Positions 1 to 12,809 of a stretch of DNA of 64,000 nt are shown piece by piece. A model generated the notes under the pieces. The model did not search any database. It saw only the letters and a program-made list of their open reading frames with translations, and had not been told where the DNA came from. The stretch is from Marsupella aquatica (Eukaryota; Marchantiophyta), in NCBI GenBank assembly GCA_973895155.1, contig OZ316897.1:7750001-7814000 (forward strand), given 5' to 3'. Numbering within the stretch: the first letter of the stretch is position 1; the number at the start of each line of letters is the position of its first letter. A program made the translations under genes and the position numbers.

Positions 1-640
1 GTGTATAGGAGAGAAGGGTCTTGGATTGAGTCTCCCCCTCCCTGTTTCCCATCAATGTGTCTCCCCCCTTTCTTTCTCCTTGATCCTAGTCCCTCCCCCA
101 TTTCCTGTTTTGTTGAGGCTTCTCCTCATTTTCTTGCCAGTCTTTCCTTGGCACGGAAAATGTAAAATTTTGGAAGAATACCATGTTAAAATACCACAGG
201 AATTTTTATAATAGTTCATGGGTGCAAAAGTCTCATCATTTTGGTTGGGATGTTGTTGTTAGAGAAATACTATCATTTTGGTCATTGATGATATCATCGA
301 TATTTCTAAAGTATTACTCTAAGAGAGTGTGAAGGTCAAAGCATGGGGATGTGAGATCGTGATGGCAATCATCTCTTTGTGGACCCGAGCATGGTAACCC
401 AATGGGAGGGAGTATTTGTATTTTAGGTTTTTACATAAATATTCTTGAAAATATACATTTCAAAATTTAATTTTCAACTACATTTATTTTTATTTGATAT
501 ATATTACAATGTTTATTTTTATTTTCATTTTTGGCAGGTTGTGGGCAGGTTGTGGCAGCTTGGGTAATAGACATTTGAGACAAGAGAGTGTCCGGGTGGA
601 TCTGAGAGTGCCCCAAAATTCAGTTTTGATGAAGGGCTAG
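1..640. repeat. Dispersed repeat family B, copy 1
   Basis: This stretch has no convincing gene. Pieces of it recur in the same order and orientation at about 48900-49530: a C/T-rich opening with 'gtttcccatc' and 'tgtctccccc', then 'attttggttgggatgttgttgtt', a T-rich middle, 'ttggcaggt', 'gcagcttggg', 'agacatttgaga' and 'cagttttgatgaag'. The two copies are diverged and differ in length in the middle. No terminal repeats or target duplication were found, so the class is unknown. It may be a non-autonomous Helitron relative, because a diverged piece (gaggatgaaggtgagaacatggagatg, split here as 'gaggatgaagg' and 'catggagatg') also lies inside the Helitron-like element at 37.0-38.1 kb. Confidence 0.5.
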
Positions 641-1709
641 GGTTAAGTCCTGCTACGAGCTCTTCCTGTCCATAGACACAAGTATTAGGGCTAGTAGTAG
701 GAACAGACAATGGACTGCTTGTAGGGGTGCTCAGTGGTGGTCTACACTATCTGGTCACACCTGAAGTTCTGGTAATACCAGGGTATAAACCTGAAGTTCT
801 GGTAATACTAGTCAGGGATGTGCCTGGATAGCTGTGGCTGTCCATAATGTTCTTCTCCCAATTCTTATAATGGGTTAATTGCAATAGAACAACGTTGTTC
901 TTTCTACTGCTGTCTGCATTCTTTCTTCCTTCCAAGGCCCATGTTGAGTCAGTGCTGTGAAAGACTGTAAGCTCATTTGAACTTGAGGGTGGCAACAAGT
1001 GTATTATAGCAGGTACACTGACTATGGTAGCAGAGGCTCTAGCTTCCCTGAAAATGGCACATCACATGCCAGAAACCATATTAAAGTTGTTTTATTTGTT
1101 CTAAGGGAACACTTTAAAAGAATTATTTTAAAACTTTTTTGAATCCAATGTTGAGAGTAAACAAAAAAATAGGATTTTATAAACCAAATTTTGGAATAAT
1201 CCAAAATTAATAACGGTAATGATGCGTGATGCAAATGGGGCCGCGTTTGCAGGCGAGGACACTGGCTAACCTAATGTACTAGATCTCCTCAATTGCCAAA
1301 GGATGAACACCCCCCCCCCCCCCCGCGGTCTCCTTGACCATGGCCAGGAGCCAGCAGGGTCCCAGAAGCCAAGCGATCCCAGGGGACTCGTCGTGACAGA
1401 GCATTTCTACCCTTTGCCACAGGTCTTGCTAAGGATTTTACTTGGAAAGCCCACACCAAACTGAGAAAGCCCACACCAAATTGCTGGCAGTGAAACAATC
1501 CTGCAGGTTCTCAAATCATATCCCAGAGATGTAGCCCACTGGAAATTGTGGCAGTTGAAGAAAGACAGAAGAGAAAACCTCACACGAAAGAGAAAACTTG
1601 GTCTCCAGAATGAAACTCCCAACAAAACCTGGAGCCTCTGCAACTGCCGGGGATGAGGAGGACTGAAGGTCAGCAATGTCTCCACCAATGAAGGAGCAAG
1701 GGTTGGAAG
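641..1709. other. Intergenic, no gene seen
   Basis: No ORF here has family motifs or splice context. A run of 15 C residues lies at 1310-1324. The target sequence of the foldback element begins at the right end. Confidence 0.5.
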
Positions 1710-2711
1710 ACCCTGAGTTAAATTTACATCAAGTTAATGCTCCCCCACTTTCCCGGGGCGCCGTACACTGCCCGTCCCAATCCCCGATGCTGCTGCCCGC
1801 TCCGGCCCAAGTTTGGCAGAACATAAACCAATACTCTACGATTTAACGCATGCGTTCCGGTCCGATCGACTTTGCGCCATCGACTTCGGGTTTATGTTTT
1901 GGCACCCATCACTTTTTGTCGGCCGCTCCAGCCCGGTCTACTTTGTGTCATCAACTTTTTGGAAATAAGTGTTGCCAAGACATAAACCACAACTCCATAG
2001 AGAATAAGTACTTGGCATAACATAAACCAAGAGTCTAACAATCATGACTCTCAACCAAAGTATTAGGCTCCCCTTGAACACTTAGATTCTATTACAAAAT
2101 AGGTATGACTCCATCGGAAAGAAGTGTTGCAAGAACATAAACCATGACTCCATCAAGAAGAAGCATTTGGAAAAATATCAACCAAGACTCTAGAATCATG
2201 ACTCTTAACCCAAATACTAGGTTGTGCCTAAATGCTTAGACTGTCTTACTAAACAAACATCACTCCCTTGGAAAGAAGTGTTGCCAAAACATTAATCACA
2301 AGTCCATAGAGGATAAGTATTTGGCACAACATAAACCAAGACTCTATAAATCATAACTCTTAACAAAAGTACTAGGCTTGCCTTGAACACTTAGACTCTC
2401 TTACAAAGAAAACATAACTCTGTTGGAAAGAAGAGTTGTCAGAACATAAACCATGACTCCAGAAGGAAGAAGTCGATGACACAAACTTAAGTCGTTCGGG
2501 CTGGAGCGAGCGAATATGCCAAAACATAAACCCGCAGTCGATGGCGCAAAGTCGATCGGGCCGGAGCGCATGCGTTAAATCTTAGAGTATTGGTTTATGT
2601 TCTGCCAAACTTGGGCCGGAGCGGGCAGCAGCATCGGGGATTGGGATGGGCAGTGTACGGCGCCCCAGGAAAGTGGGGGAGCATTAACTTGATGTAGATT
2701 TAACTCAGGGT
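1710..2711. mobile_element. Non-autonomous foldback DNA transposon (MULE/hAT-like)
   Basis: The ends are inverted copies of each other. The left end starts ACCCTGAGTTAAAT and the right end is its reverse complement. The similarity continues inward through 'atgctcccccactttcc', 'ggcgccgtacactgcc', 'ttggtttatgttctgcc' and 'gcgcatgcgtt' for about 250 bp on each side (to about 1960 and from about 2460). The 8-mer gttggaag flanks the element directly at 1702-1709 and 2712-2719, as a target-site duplication. The centre holds three tandem copies of a unit of about 155 bp, starting at 1961, 2116 and 2270, with a further partial start at 2425. There is no transposase ORF. Long terminal inverted repeats with an 8-9 bp duplication fit Mutator-like or hAT-like elements. 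Confidence 0.85.
1961..2460. repeat. Tandem repeat, about 155-bp unit, roughly 3 copies
   Basis: Each unit opens with 'ggaaagaagtgttgcc' or a variant and contains 'acataaaccatgactcca' and 'actctta..caaa.tactagg'. Unit starts are at about 1961, 2116, 2270 and 2425. The array forms the loop of the foldback element. Confidence 0.75.
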
Positions 2712-2719
2712 GTTGGAAG

Positions 2720-2924
2720 AGTGCGCCAGCCCAAGAGAACTACCCGCCTGTCCCAACATGAGGCACTTATAAAGATGATGTTGCACAAGGAGAACCCAGG
2801 GTTCCTCAATAAACTCAGACCACCGAGAAGCAATCACAACCAACCAACGGTAGCACTTCTTCTGAAATTGGACCCAACCCCCCAACAAGGACCAAAGGTT
2901 AGAAATGCCTTTTTTTTCTTCAAG

Positions 2925-2966
<42 letters not shown>

Positions 2967-5850
2967 TAATCAACTTTTCTGAAAAGGTAATGATAATTTT
3001 ATACTATCGTAAGCAGATAAATAACATTAGAAATAAGGGAAAGTATGGGCAGTTGGCTCCGCTTTTCAGCACTCCAATTTGTCAAGAATTGTATTGGTGA
3101 AGAGTAACATGATTTTTTAATGAGACACAATAGAAATTTGTGTTGACTTAAATACAAAAATGCTTCCTTGTATACCGATAGGGAGGCGGTCCGAGGTTCA
3201 ATGATGTTTTATGTATATCCATCACAATTCAAATTGAATGAATAATAATTCTCGTATTCCCTATGAAAATATAATCACTAAGCTCTTAAGGGATAAAGTG
3301 GGGCACCATGTAACACAAAGATACAAGATCATATGCGATTTCTTTGGGTCAAGGTAGAACAAGATACAGCCCTGTCATTATGCTGCATTTTGTACATACG
3401 TTGTTGTCTTCCTCTGGCTTCATGCAAAATGAAAAGTAACAAAATAAGGCCATCAGACTGCCAAAGAACAAGCCTTTCTTGAGTTATGCAAAACAACGTA
3501 ACAAAGTCAAGGAACAAAAAGCTCTAAATTCCTGAGACAGGACCCACTATGCCATGGACGCAATAAAGGGGAACACCAGAGCAACAAAAACTTGCAGCAC
3601 CCCCTTCCCCTCCCACCACTCATCGGATTTCCACTTGCTCCTTTGGGCTCTTCACAATTTACGGTCAAGGGCTCAAAAGAAAGGTGTCTCCGAGAACTAA
3701 GGCTGGTAAAAATTACAACCAAAAAATGGGGTCTTAAGTGGGAATAAAGGAAAATCAATCTCTTTCATCTTGTTGGTGGAACTCAAACTCCTGGGATCTT
3801 AGCCGTCCATTCAAATTCAAATTCTTGTTATCTTGGCCATCCATTTTTGTTTGCAGCTAGCAATCTCATCCGTCAATTTCAGAAGGCCATATATGGCTCG
3901 AAGAAAGATCTCAACAAGATCTATTAGTTTATTTTTTCCGATCAAAATATGAATAGATAGTATAGTATGTAAAATAAAAATTGAAGTGTGTTCGTTTTTG
4001 GACTGCCCAATGTCTGGAGGCTGGCCATTTTGTTCCTTGTAGTGAGTCCTGACCAGAGTAGAATACTGTACATTATATGAAAACTTCTTCTATACATGTA
4101 GTTGTCGTTTAATTGATTGTGATGAGTGTCCTTTCTTTGAAGATCGAAGTTGGAAGTCTTGCTTTTTAGCATAATTTTACAGCTTATGTTATTCATATCT
4201 TTTGCATAGACAACCTTCAGAGTGACGTGCAATATCTGACAAACATTAATATTTCACCCCGGCCGCTCAATCCTGTGGTCCTCTTACACAATGATTTTTC
4301 GGTGGGAGATGCTATTTTCCTTGAGCATGAGATCTCCTAAAACAACTATAGAGTGCCAAAAGAATAGATCCAAAAGAATAGATCGCAGTATGTGGCGTTA
4401 CAAAAAGTGAGCCTATGGGACCAGCTGTTATATTGTGTAAATGTTTCTTAGCCCCCTTGGCAAGCATCACAGCTCGGGGGCAGCCAATTTAGGGTACTCT
4501 CCTGGTCAGAACCATATTGCTCCAATATTGCCCCCCGCTACCCCAATCAACTAACACAGGGCATTGAATTCACAATTAAACTCACAGACGAAGCTGATGA
4601 AAATAGTATGGCCTGAACAACTCACGACTAACTGATCAAAATCTTATGGCCTGAACAATTTAATGATGAATATAATGGAAACCTGCGAAATTGAGCTTTC
4701 AACATTGCTTCATTGTTAGGGCTTCCCGATTGTTGGGCTCACATGGACAAAGTGCTGTGCGCCAAGTTTGTGAGCTTTGTGTTCTGCTTGGTGCACATGG
4801 ATGCTTTATCGTCAATCTGAGCCGTGCTTTCACTTCGGGTGTTTGATAATTGTGCAAAAGTTCTTGACAATGTGATACTGTGACCGCGCAGGATCCTGAC
4901 AGGATCACTGTGAGATAGCATGGGCTCAGATAGTCAGTGGGGACTTTTCATATAGATGCTATATACAACATCCGCAGTAACTTAGAGCGAGAAAATATAA
5001 TCTCAGATATGCCTGACAGTAGAGAATTCACATATAGATTGTATACAACATCCACAGTGGCTTAGAAAAAGAAAATATCAACTCAGAAATGCCATCCCTG
5101 ACAAGACTCGTGAGAAGAGATATCGTACTGGCTTAGAAAAAGAACATATCTCTCAGAAATGCCAGCCCTCACAGGATTACAGGAGAGACTCGGCTAGTTT
5201 CTTTCCTCTTACTTAGCGCTCTTTGTTCCGAAATGTTTCTGGCGTCCTCCTTTCCTAGATATAGCGGAAATCTTGAAAATATACTGTGAACCCTGGTGAG
5301 ATATATTTATTCACTACAGTTGCAAATATTCTAAACTTGTTCATCATATGGTTGTAGTTATTCTGACTTTCAACACCAGGGGCTTCAAATTTTGTCACTC
5401 AGTTCCAAAATTTCTAAAATTAATTAGTAAATCAGCAAATAGACCCTTAATTTAGTATACTTATTCGAAAGTGCTCAGATAATCATTGGAGAGTACACAA
5501 CTATTCGGACACACAGCAGTCCAGTTCTCAAAAGGGCACCGCAGATACTGTCCCATGATCTCCCTTCTTGCTAGACCAATTCATTGGAAAATCACAGAAG
5601 ATCTCCAGTATTCCTAGACCAATTCATTGGAAAATTCGACAAGAAGATAAAAAACAACTGAGCTACAAGTCTGCTGAGAAATAATGTCCTGGTGTTCACA
5701 GAAGGTTATCAATCAGCAATAAAATAAGTGAAATTGGCATCATATTTAACGTAATTCGGGAACAGAACTTGCAAATATTGAAGCGCAGACATGTTCCAAA
5801 TAAGAATATTGCTGAATCAGAATGAACGCAATTCAAGTCTCAAGTCTAAC
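2720..5850. other. Intergenic, no gene seen
   Basis: The stretch includes an (AG)n microsatellite at 2927-2964. Around 4950-5180 there are degenerate repeats of roughly 70 bp containing 'tatacaacatcc.cagt' and 'cttagaaaaagaa.atat'. A duplicated 'ctagaccaattcattggaaaa' (given in part) lies at about 5573 and 5615. ORFs here are short, overlap one another and lack recognisable motifs. The right part probably includes the 3' UTR of POLH. Confidence 0.45.
2927..2964. repeat. (AG)n microsatellite
   Basis: An uninterrupted AG dinucleotide run of 19 units. Confidence 0.95.
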
Positions 5851-8800
5851 CTATTTCGCTGTTGACGAGTCAGTTTTAAAGAAATCACTGATTATAGACC
5901 TACCACCTGTTTTTGGCCTCTTAAGCCGAAGTTGGTTTCGTAGTTCTTGTTGGATCTCTTCTGGGAGTTCTGAAAGCACACCTTCATCAATCTCATCCTC
6001 CTTATAGTTCCAGCTGACAGTGCTACTCTTTTTCGCGTTTGGTGAGGGTTGTATGTTTGGTCTGGACTTTTCCCAGAGGTCATCCACTCTTTGAAAAACA
6101 AGCCTCTTGGATGAGCAAGCAGATGCTACTCGTTGACTGGCCATCGATCTTCGAGTCACATCATCAACCTTGGATTTCTGCACAGATCTTGGCAAAGAAC
6201 TACTCAGGGTCGCAGTCCTATCGTCATTTTCCACTGCTGGGCTCACACTTTTCGAGAGCTCTCTACCAGGAACAGAATCAAAATCTTGAAATGGAGATCT
6301 GCCTATGTTAGCGAAGGATGTCGTCCTTTCACTGGTTTTTATGTTTCCCTCTCCATTCATCTCTATGGCACATCTCGAGACTGGATCACTAATTTGCTCA
6401 AGGGGTGAGCAGGTAATCACTTCTGCGTCCGTCAGTGTCTCACTACTTCTACGACTCCCTTCTCCTGTTGATTGCACCAAAGTTGAATCATACGAGCAAA
6501 CTGTAGACGAATCGTCTGGAAACTCCAGTGCAGTAAGACATCCTGCAGGCCTGACTGGCACACCAAACTTGGGAGTACACAGCAGATTTGTCTCACAATC
6601 TTCAGCACTAAAAGCTCCGTTTCCAGGTCTGTTGACAGGCCCCCTTTCATCCGTATCCCTCTGAGCATGCCTTGAATCATCATCGTCCGACTTCAAGAAA
6701 TTTGTCTGCCTTCTATTGCTATTTACTGTCTCGAGTATTTCATTTGAGGCAGTACGGGCCACAGTCAAGTCTGTATTAGCCGAATCACAACAACGACGAT
6801 TGCTGAATTGTCTTGATCCTAAAACTTTAATAATAGGAGAATCCACAGGAAGGGCAATACCATTGCCCGCCCTTTTATCAGATGAACTACACAAAGGACC
6901 TGATTCCATTCCCATACCGGTTGTGATATCCACATCCTCCTTACCAGTATTGTCCTTCCATTGGGAGGACTTACCAAACCTATCCAGTTCGGCACAATTC
7001 TCTCCACCAGGTAAAGATACTAATGATGACGAACGCAGCGATGAGGGTGATGAAGGGGGTGTGGTGACGCTGCCCGGGTCACCTACAGTAGCAACAACGG
7101 TAGTACTAGCTGGAGCTGCAAAATATTGAGTAATAGGAGCCGTACCCTGTCAACAGATAGAGAGTTAATATGTCACTAGCTCCATATCAAACCTTCAAAA
7201 CTACACATGCCCAGTTTAACAGGAGCACAACCATAAAGCGACTGCGTAATGTCAGCAAAAATGCCCTAATGATTCAAGAAGTAACAGGGCTCAGGCGCAT
7301 GACTATCTGTGACAACAATCAAATACACCTAGACAGCATGACGGGGCACTTACTGAGGCATCTACGATGCTACTAGCGCTTAGGCTGAGTGCTGTTACTC
7401 CCCAGCTGCAGCCGGAACCAACCTTCTCCCCTTTTGCAGGAGATAAACGATTTGGACAGAAGTCACTCAGAGCTCGCCTAAACAAGATGAGTGCATCGCA
7501 TGCAATCTTCTCTTTGCCATACCTTATAGCACAAGACTTCGACGGAAAAGGCCTACCAGAATTGTCACCTTTTCTTTCCTACAGTCCAGGAACTTGTTAT
7601 CAGAAACTTTCATTGTCATTATGATCTTCTGCCAACACAGCTTGTCTGAGCAGGTATCGCTGCAACGACATGAGTGATTCCCATACGACTAAAACAAACA
7701 ATTATATCAAGATCTACCTACGTCGACTATTCAGAGTTCAACAACCCTCCCCACCCCACCCCCGTCCTACACTGAAATGTATCATTCGCCAGAATTCTGA
7801 AATGATCATTGCTATGCTCCAATTGTCTTCTGCTATTTCATCCCCACATCCGCCAGATAACTAAGACAGAAGATAAAATCTGCGTATATAACTAACTGTT
7901 TTGAAATCCTTATTCAACTTCAGAAGATGGTACCAGATGACAAGCAGCATGGCACACAAGAAGTCTCGCTGAGCGATTGTTCTGCTGAAGGTCTAGATCC
8001 AAGCGTTCCTGTAACTCCCCGGACAGCTCTGAAAGCCAATGAGCAACCTGGATAGTTCATACATAGCAGGATTTTTCAAGAGGACCGACATATTCAAGCA
8101 TGAAAAGTATCCAACTGCTTCTAAACCAGGAGGAAGTTGGAGGCTACCGTGCATACAAGTTTGACACGAGGAATCAATAAATTTAGAATTACTTCTGCAT
8201 GTATGGAGACTCCTGGTCCATGAAATTGTAGCAGGGCAAGAGAATAAAGCTAAGAAATTGGCCAAATCTACAAGATGGAGCAGCTTACAGAGTCAAGATC
8301 TTTTAACGCTTTTGGACCAGGAAATGTCTTTCCACAGCCGTGGCTCTTGGGCAGTGTGCGACCCTCAACTTGATCACCGCTCATCCCCCTGGCCACTCTC
8401 CAGAGCCACGTGCTGCAAAAACAACAAAAGACCATGTCCAGAAAGTATGTGTTCATTATAGCCTGTCCTTTCTCGAAGGAAGCTCAATGGTAATCCAGAC
8501 GTCGTACTAGAACTGAGAGAAACTTGTACTCTTGATGGCCTTACAGGGATATTGCTAGTAGAAATAATTAAAAAGCGCAGAAATATGAAAGTTGGATGAA
8601 GGAAGCACATGAGAGTTACAATTATGAAACGGAAGTGGGACACGTTTGCAAGGTTCAAAACTATGCAATTTTGCTTTTACCCAGTATTTGTTCCATATAA
8701 ATCTTGAAGTTTTGATTCAGAGTACGGGAGAAGGTCTCCAATTTTTTCAATCCCTAAATCTCTTTCCACAGCTTTCCCTAGCTTTCCTCCCAATCCTTTC

Positions 8801-11800
8801 CTGAAAAGGATGGCATCAACGTCAGCTACAGAGATTTTCTCGAGTTCCATTTTACAGACAGTCAAGATCAGATAGTAATTAAGAAAAATTCAAGACCATC
8901 CTTACTAAAGTCCGCTCTGTAAGCTAACCAAAGAAATCAACAGTATCTGGCATTGACCTGCAATCAGTACCTCCTTGCTATGAAACAAATCTCCAACTTC
9001 ATATGGTGTTACTGAATATCATTACAATTCTACCTACTAGATGCGTCCACTTTCTGTGTGCGTTAACTTTTATTCACTCAAACAAAGTAGGGCTTTCATC
9101 CCCGGACAAAATCTTAGTGGACCTTCCACGTCCTTTCGTTGTTCAAATCCGCAAAGCTAATATCAGGAAGAATATTGTGTTCCTTGAAAAATATTTGCGT
9201 TCATAAGGTGATGTCTTGAGAATAACTTACAGTTTCTTGATTGGCAAGGAACCCAGTAAGCCAGCAGCGCCAGAAGAAGGAATAAGAGTTTGCTGGGAAG
9301 GCTTGTGCATACCACTGGCAAGCTTAGCTAGCATCTGGAGTATTTGGACAGGTACAAAATTGTAGACCAAGTTTCAGGCCACAAAATTATGCAGATTAAA
9401 AGCGGTATCACTCACGCTGTACGCAAGTCAAACTTGAAATAACAATGGCGTGGATTCAAACATGAACGGAAGCCGCAATGCAAGTAGGACAATCGAAACC
9501 TTGTTGTGAGCAATTCCTGCAGAGGTAGTGAACCCTGTCTCCTCATACACAGCAGTGCGTAGTTCTGCTATTATCATGGCCCCACAGGCAAGCAATTGAT
9601 CACTTCTGGACGCAGACACAGCACTCCGACACAACCAATCTTTCACCTCCACTCTCTTATCAGGACCCTGCTCCCACAGAAGTTCCACGGGTAATTCTGA
9701 GCTCCGAAAGTAACATATGCACGCTTATGCAATTTCAGGGAATTCTAAAGTGGTGTCTATCTTAAGTACAGAATTAGTTGAACTTGAGCTTACGAACCTC
9801 AACCTATCAAACAAAAGAATGAACTAGATAATATTGTCTTCGTTCTATTTCTCATGTCTATTTATACGAATTATCAAGGGTTGATCGCATGAAGCATGAT
9901 TATGACTATCAGTTTCCGAATGGAGTGATTAAAAACCTGCATTGATACCTCTTCAATTCCGACAACGTGAGTGCCTAGAACTTGTGGGTTGAAGTCCTCT
10001 ACAGTATCTGGGGGACTTTGCTGGAGGCGCTCAACGGCAGCTTCTGTGACGTCCAAGTACACTTCATCAATGGATGCTCGCTCACATACTCCCCCTCTTG
10101 AGAAAACAGCTACCACCTGTAATTGAAAGAAAAATGTCTAGTGTTTTCATCTATTGTATGAGATTGATTTATAGATTCTAGTATTCCTATTGCTTGGACA
10201 AGTTAGTGCGGTGGTGCACCGAATGTAAGCCGTTCAGCTTTACAGAATAATGAAAGGGCAGCACACTAAAATAAGTTCTGGCCAAAACAGTACTCGACGA
10301 GGTGTTGAACAATTGCACAGATCATTATCGTTGCTGGCTACACATTATTCAAGGTTTGGTAGGAAACTTGTCGAAACAGTCACTCAATCTGAGGAAGTTA
10401 TTCAACTATAATTGACGCTGCTGTGAACACACAAATGGGCCGGCATTCTGAACAGTGAGTCCTCACCTCTGAGCCAGCATCTCGGTAATCTGTGAGATCG
10501 GCTTTCCCGTAGTGCGTCGGGACTTGAATCAAGCTGATCTCTGCGCAAACCTTCCGGGCATCATCTCCACGCATATTTCTGTTGAAAACCAGCTTCAGTC
10601 AGAAGTACTCAAACCCACGTTCTCTCTGGAAGCGCTCCAAAAGCATCACCGAGGCCCTTTCAGAAGAAAGCTAAGCAAAGTTTGCAGATAGATACGACCT
10701 AATGATGCAGAAAATAGATTCCTTTATACATGAGCTCCTACTATAAATTTCAGTGCTGTACTGGAGCCATTTGAGTTCTAATTGACACATTTCATGATTC
10801 CACTCCTACTGGATTTTAGAAGGCTGAGAGAAGTGTTCACATATCCGGATATGAAACCTGAACCTTCAATAGAAACGAGCCGAGGACCCACCGAGTGACC
10901 CCAGCAGCACGAGCCTCGTATCCTACAGCGATGATTCCACCACCTTTCCAAGGATTATACATCACCACTGCCGTCGGTTTTCCTTTGAGCTCTGGATGCC
11001 TTCTCTGTTCAACTGCACAAATCGTCCACAAGTCATCGAAACTAACTCTCAGATCTTCCAACTTACGACCGCCCTTTAACCTGCACTTTTCCCTACCGAA
11101 GAGCATCGGACACGATAACAGAAGCAACCCTGCAGTTCACTTTTATAGAGAAATAATAAAGTTCTCGCGTTACAACAGACCTTCTCTGTGCCAGATTTCA
11201 TATAAAGTTAAGGTTCTGAATTTCTCGGTGTAGATTATGCTGAATGTTAGAGATCAAACATAAAAATGTATAGTCTCACAAGATTGTTTTCCGGAATTTT
11301 AAACTTTCTATTTCTTCTGAATGTAACGGCTTAAGAGTAAAAAAATTTAAGCCTTATGCTACCATCCTCAATTCTCCTGCATGTTCAGACTGAAGCGTAA
11401 GGCTTCGTAGTCTCATACAGTTATCATCCTCCATTTTAAGTTTATATTTCTCTTGAAAGCTAAGGCTACTGTAGCTTTTGCTCACTCAAACGCGCATACG
11501 ATTCCAGCTGGGTCAATGTCATATTAAGTCGACCACTGTCGAAGTACGACATTCCTCCAGTGAGGCTATAAACATCACATAAATCCAGAGTTGGGAAGAT
11601 GACATACAGAAACCTGCTACGCGATCCTGAAATCTCGATGGATTTGGCCAACTATTGAGGAGGATTCTAACAAAAACTCAACTCGTCAAGGAATTCAATC
11701 AATCAAATCAGGTCATGTTGACCACAGCGCAAAGACAGGCACCTTGAACATAGAAACAGTCGAGATCCACATGAGCTATGACCCTCGTGTCAGGCGGCTC

Positions 11801-11818
11801 AGCACGCGCCACCGGCAT
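5851..11818 (-). CDS. POLH: DNA polymerase eta (Y-family translesion polymerase)
   Basis: Eleven exons join in frame to 875 residues: 11743-11818, 10892-11012, 10467-10578, 9949-10116, 9500-9667, 9231-9334, 8681-8800, 8289-8412, 7934-8047, 7354-7578 and 5851-7146. All junctions are GT-AG. In the family this enzyme copies past UV dimers in the nucleus. Visible motifs are AHVDLDCFYVQVEQR near residue 14 (catalytic Asp18), WKGGGIIAVGYEARAAGVTR (palm/fingers), ERASIDE (Asp120, Glu121), SAGIAHNK, LPKSHGCGKTFPGP and PFPSKSC. This order and spacing are those of polymerase eta rather than kappa or Rev1. The C-terminal tail carries a PIP-like ITQYF near residue 449, a ubiquitin-binding motif (EGVLSELPEEIQQELR, about 832-848) and a second PIP-like SIISDFF near 861-867. 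Plant homologues I remember are about 670 residues, so the tail is long. The start is the only Met before the first catalytic block. Confidence 0.95.
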
Positions 11819-12739
11819 TTTGCTCGCCTACTCCTCGTTACTTAGAACCTTCCCAATCTGCCAATTCTTGACAAGCTGAGAAGAGTTCAGCGTCCCATAA
11901 AAGTCCCTAGTTAATATGGGGCTACCATCCAAATGTTCACCTAAGATGCAATCATCTTAGAAAACTGGAGACTCGTCGACTCCGAATAGAATCCGACTTG
12001 GAGGAAATTCAGCCCGAATCACAGCCAGCTCTAAACCCCTGCTGACCCTTTTAAAGGAACGGATCGGTCAATCAAGAGAATCTTGAGCTGATGTGAAGAA
12101 TGCTGGATGTTCCTTTCAGTCTTTGAATGACAGCACCAGAATTGTCCAAATTCAGGAGACTCGTTTGAAGCTCCAGCCTGTCTTGGGCCGCATGTTTCTA
12201 GAGATTAATCGAAACAATTCTTTCAGACTAAACAAAACCGACCAAACAAAGGGCTCATCGGTAGTCAGCATGGGCCAGACAGAGAAAGACTACTGAAAAC
12301 TTGACGCGCACAATCTCGCCCACCAGCGACCCACACGCCATTTGTCATCTCCACCGCAGAGAACATGAGAACGAACAAATGAGCGGACGGAAGACAATCG
12401 AAGGCATGATTGTGTCCCAGAAATGCGAGCATCCAGTTCATCCATGGAAACACGTCTCACTTTTGGCTCATTCCGGACTTATCAATCCTGACTCTGTGCA
12501 AGGCGTCAGTGTAGGGGCCATGATTCAGCAGCGATTAGCAATGTAGTGTCAACAGACCAGTGTGACGTAAAGTATAAGCCTTTCTCTTGTTTAGCCCTAC
12601 CTCTCTCCCTCGTATTTCCTTGGACCCAACAAAACATGCCTCGTGTTTCCTTTTGCCGAACAAAACGCACAAAATTAATTCACCTATACTAGTCCCTGAA
12701 AATGCATTTATAGGAGTCCCTGGAAATGCTAAGAAATAA
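11819..12739. other. 5' flank of POLH, no gene seen
   Basis: This is the presumed promoter and 5' UTR of POLH. No TATA box could be assigned. ORFs on both strands are under 85 codons and lack motifs. Confidence 0.4.
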
Positions 12740-12809
12740 AGCAAGAAAATAAAACAAAGAAATTGTCCAAATCTACAAGATGGAGCAGCTTATAGAGTCA
12801 AGATCTTTT
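12740..12809 (-). pseudogene. POLH intron 8/exon 8 fragment, left part
   Basis: This is a near copy of POLH at about 8233-8301, in the same orientation. It covers 'caaatctacaagatggagca' and 'gagtcaagatctttt', spanning the end of intron 8 and the first bases of exon 8 as read on the plus strand. It ends at the target duplication ctttt (12805-12809) of the copia element, and the copy resumes after that element. Confidence 0.85.

Noticed and set aside
9667-9706. Use of the acceptor TCAG|AATTAC for POLH exon 5
   Set aside because: It puts the conserved WLCRS and SAGIAHNK segments out of frame with exon 4; the acceptor GAGCAG|GGTCC at 9667 keeps the frame.
5851-11818. Identity as DNA polymerase kappa or Rev1
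   Set aside because: The WKGGGIIAVGYEARAAGVTR block, the SAGIAHNK and PFPSKSC segments and the UBM/PIP tail fit polymerase eta; there is no BRCT domain and no kappa-type N-clasp.
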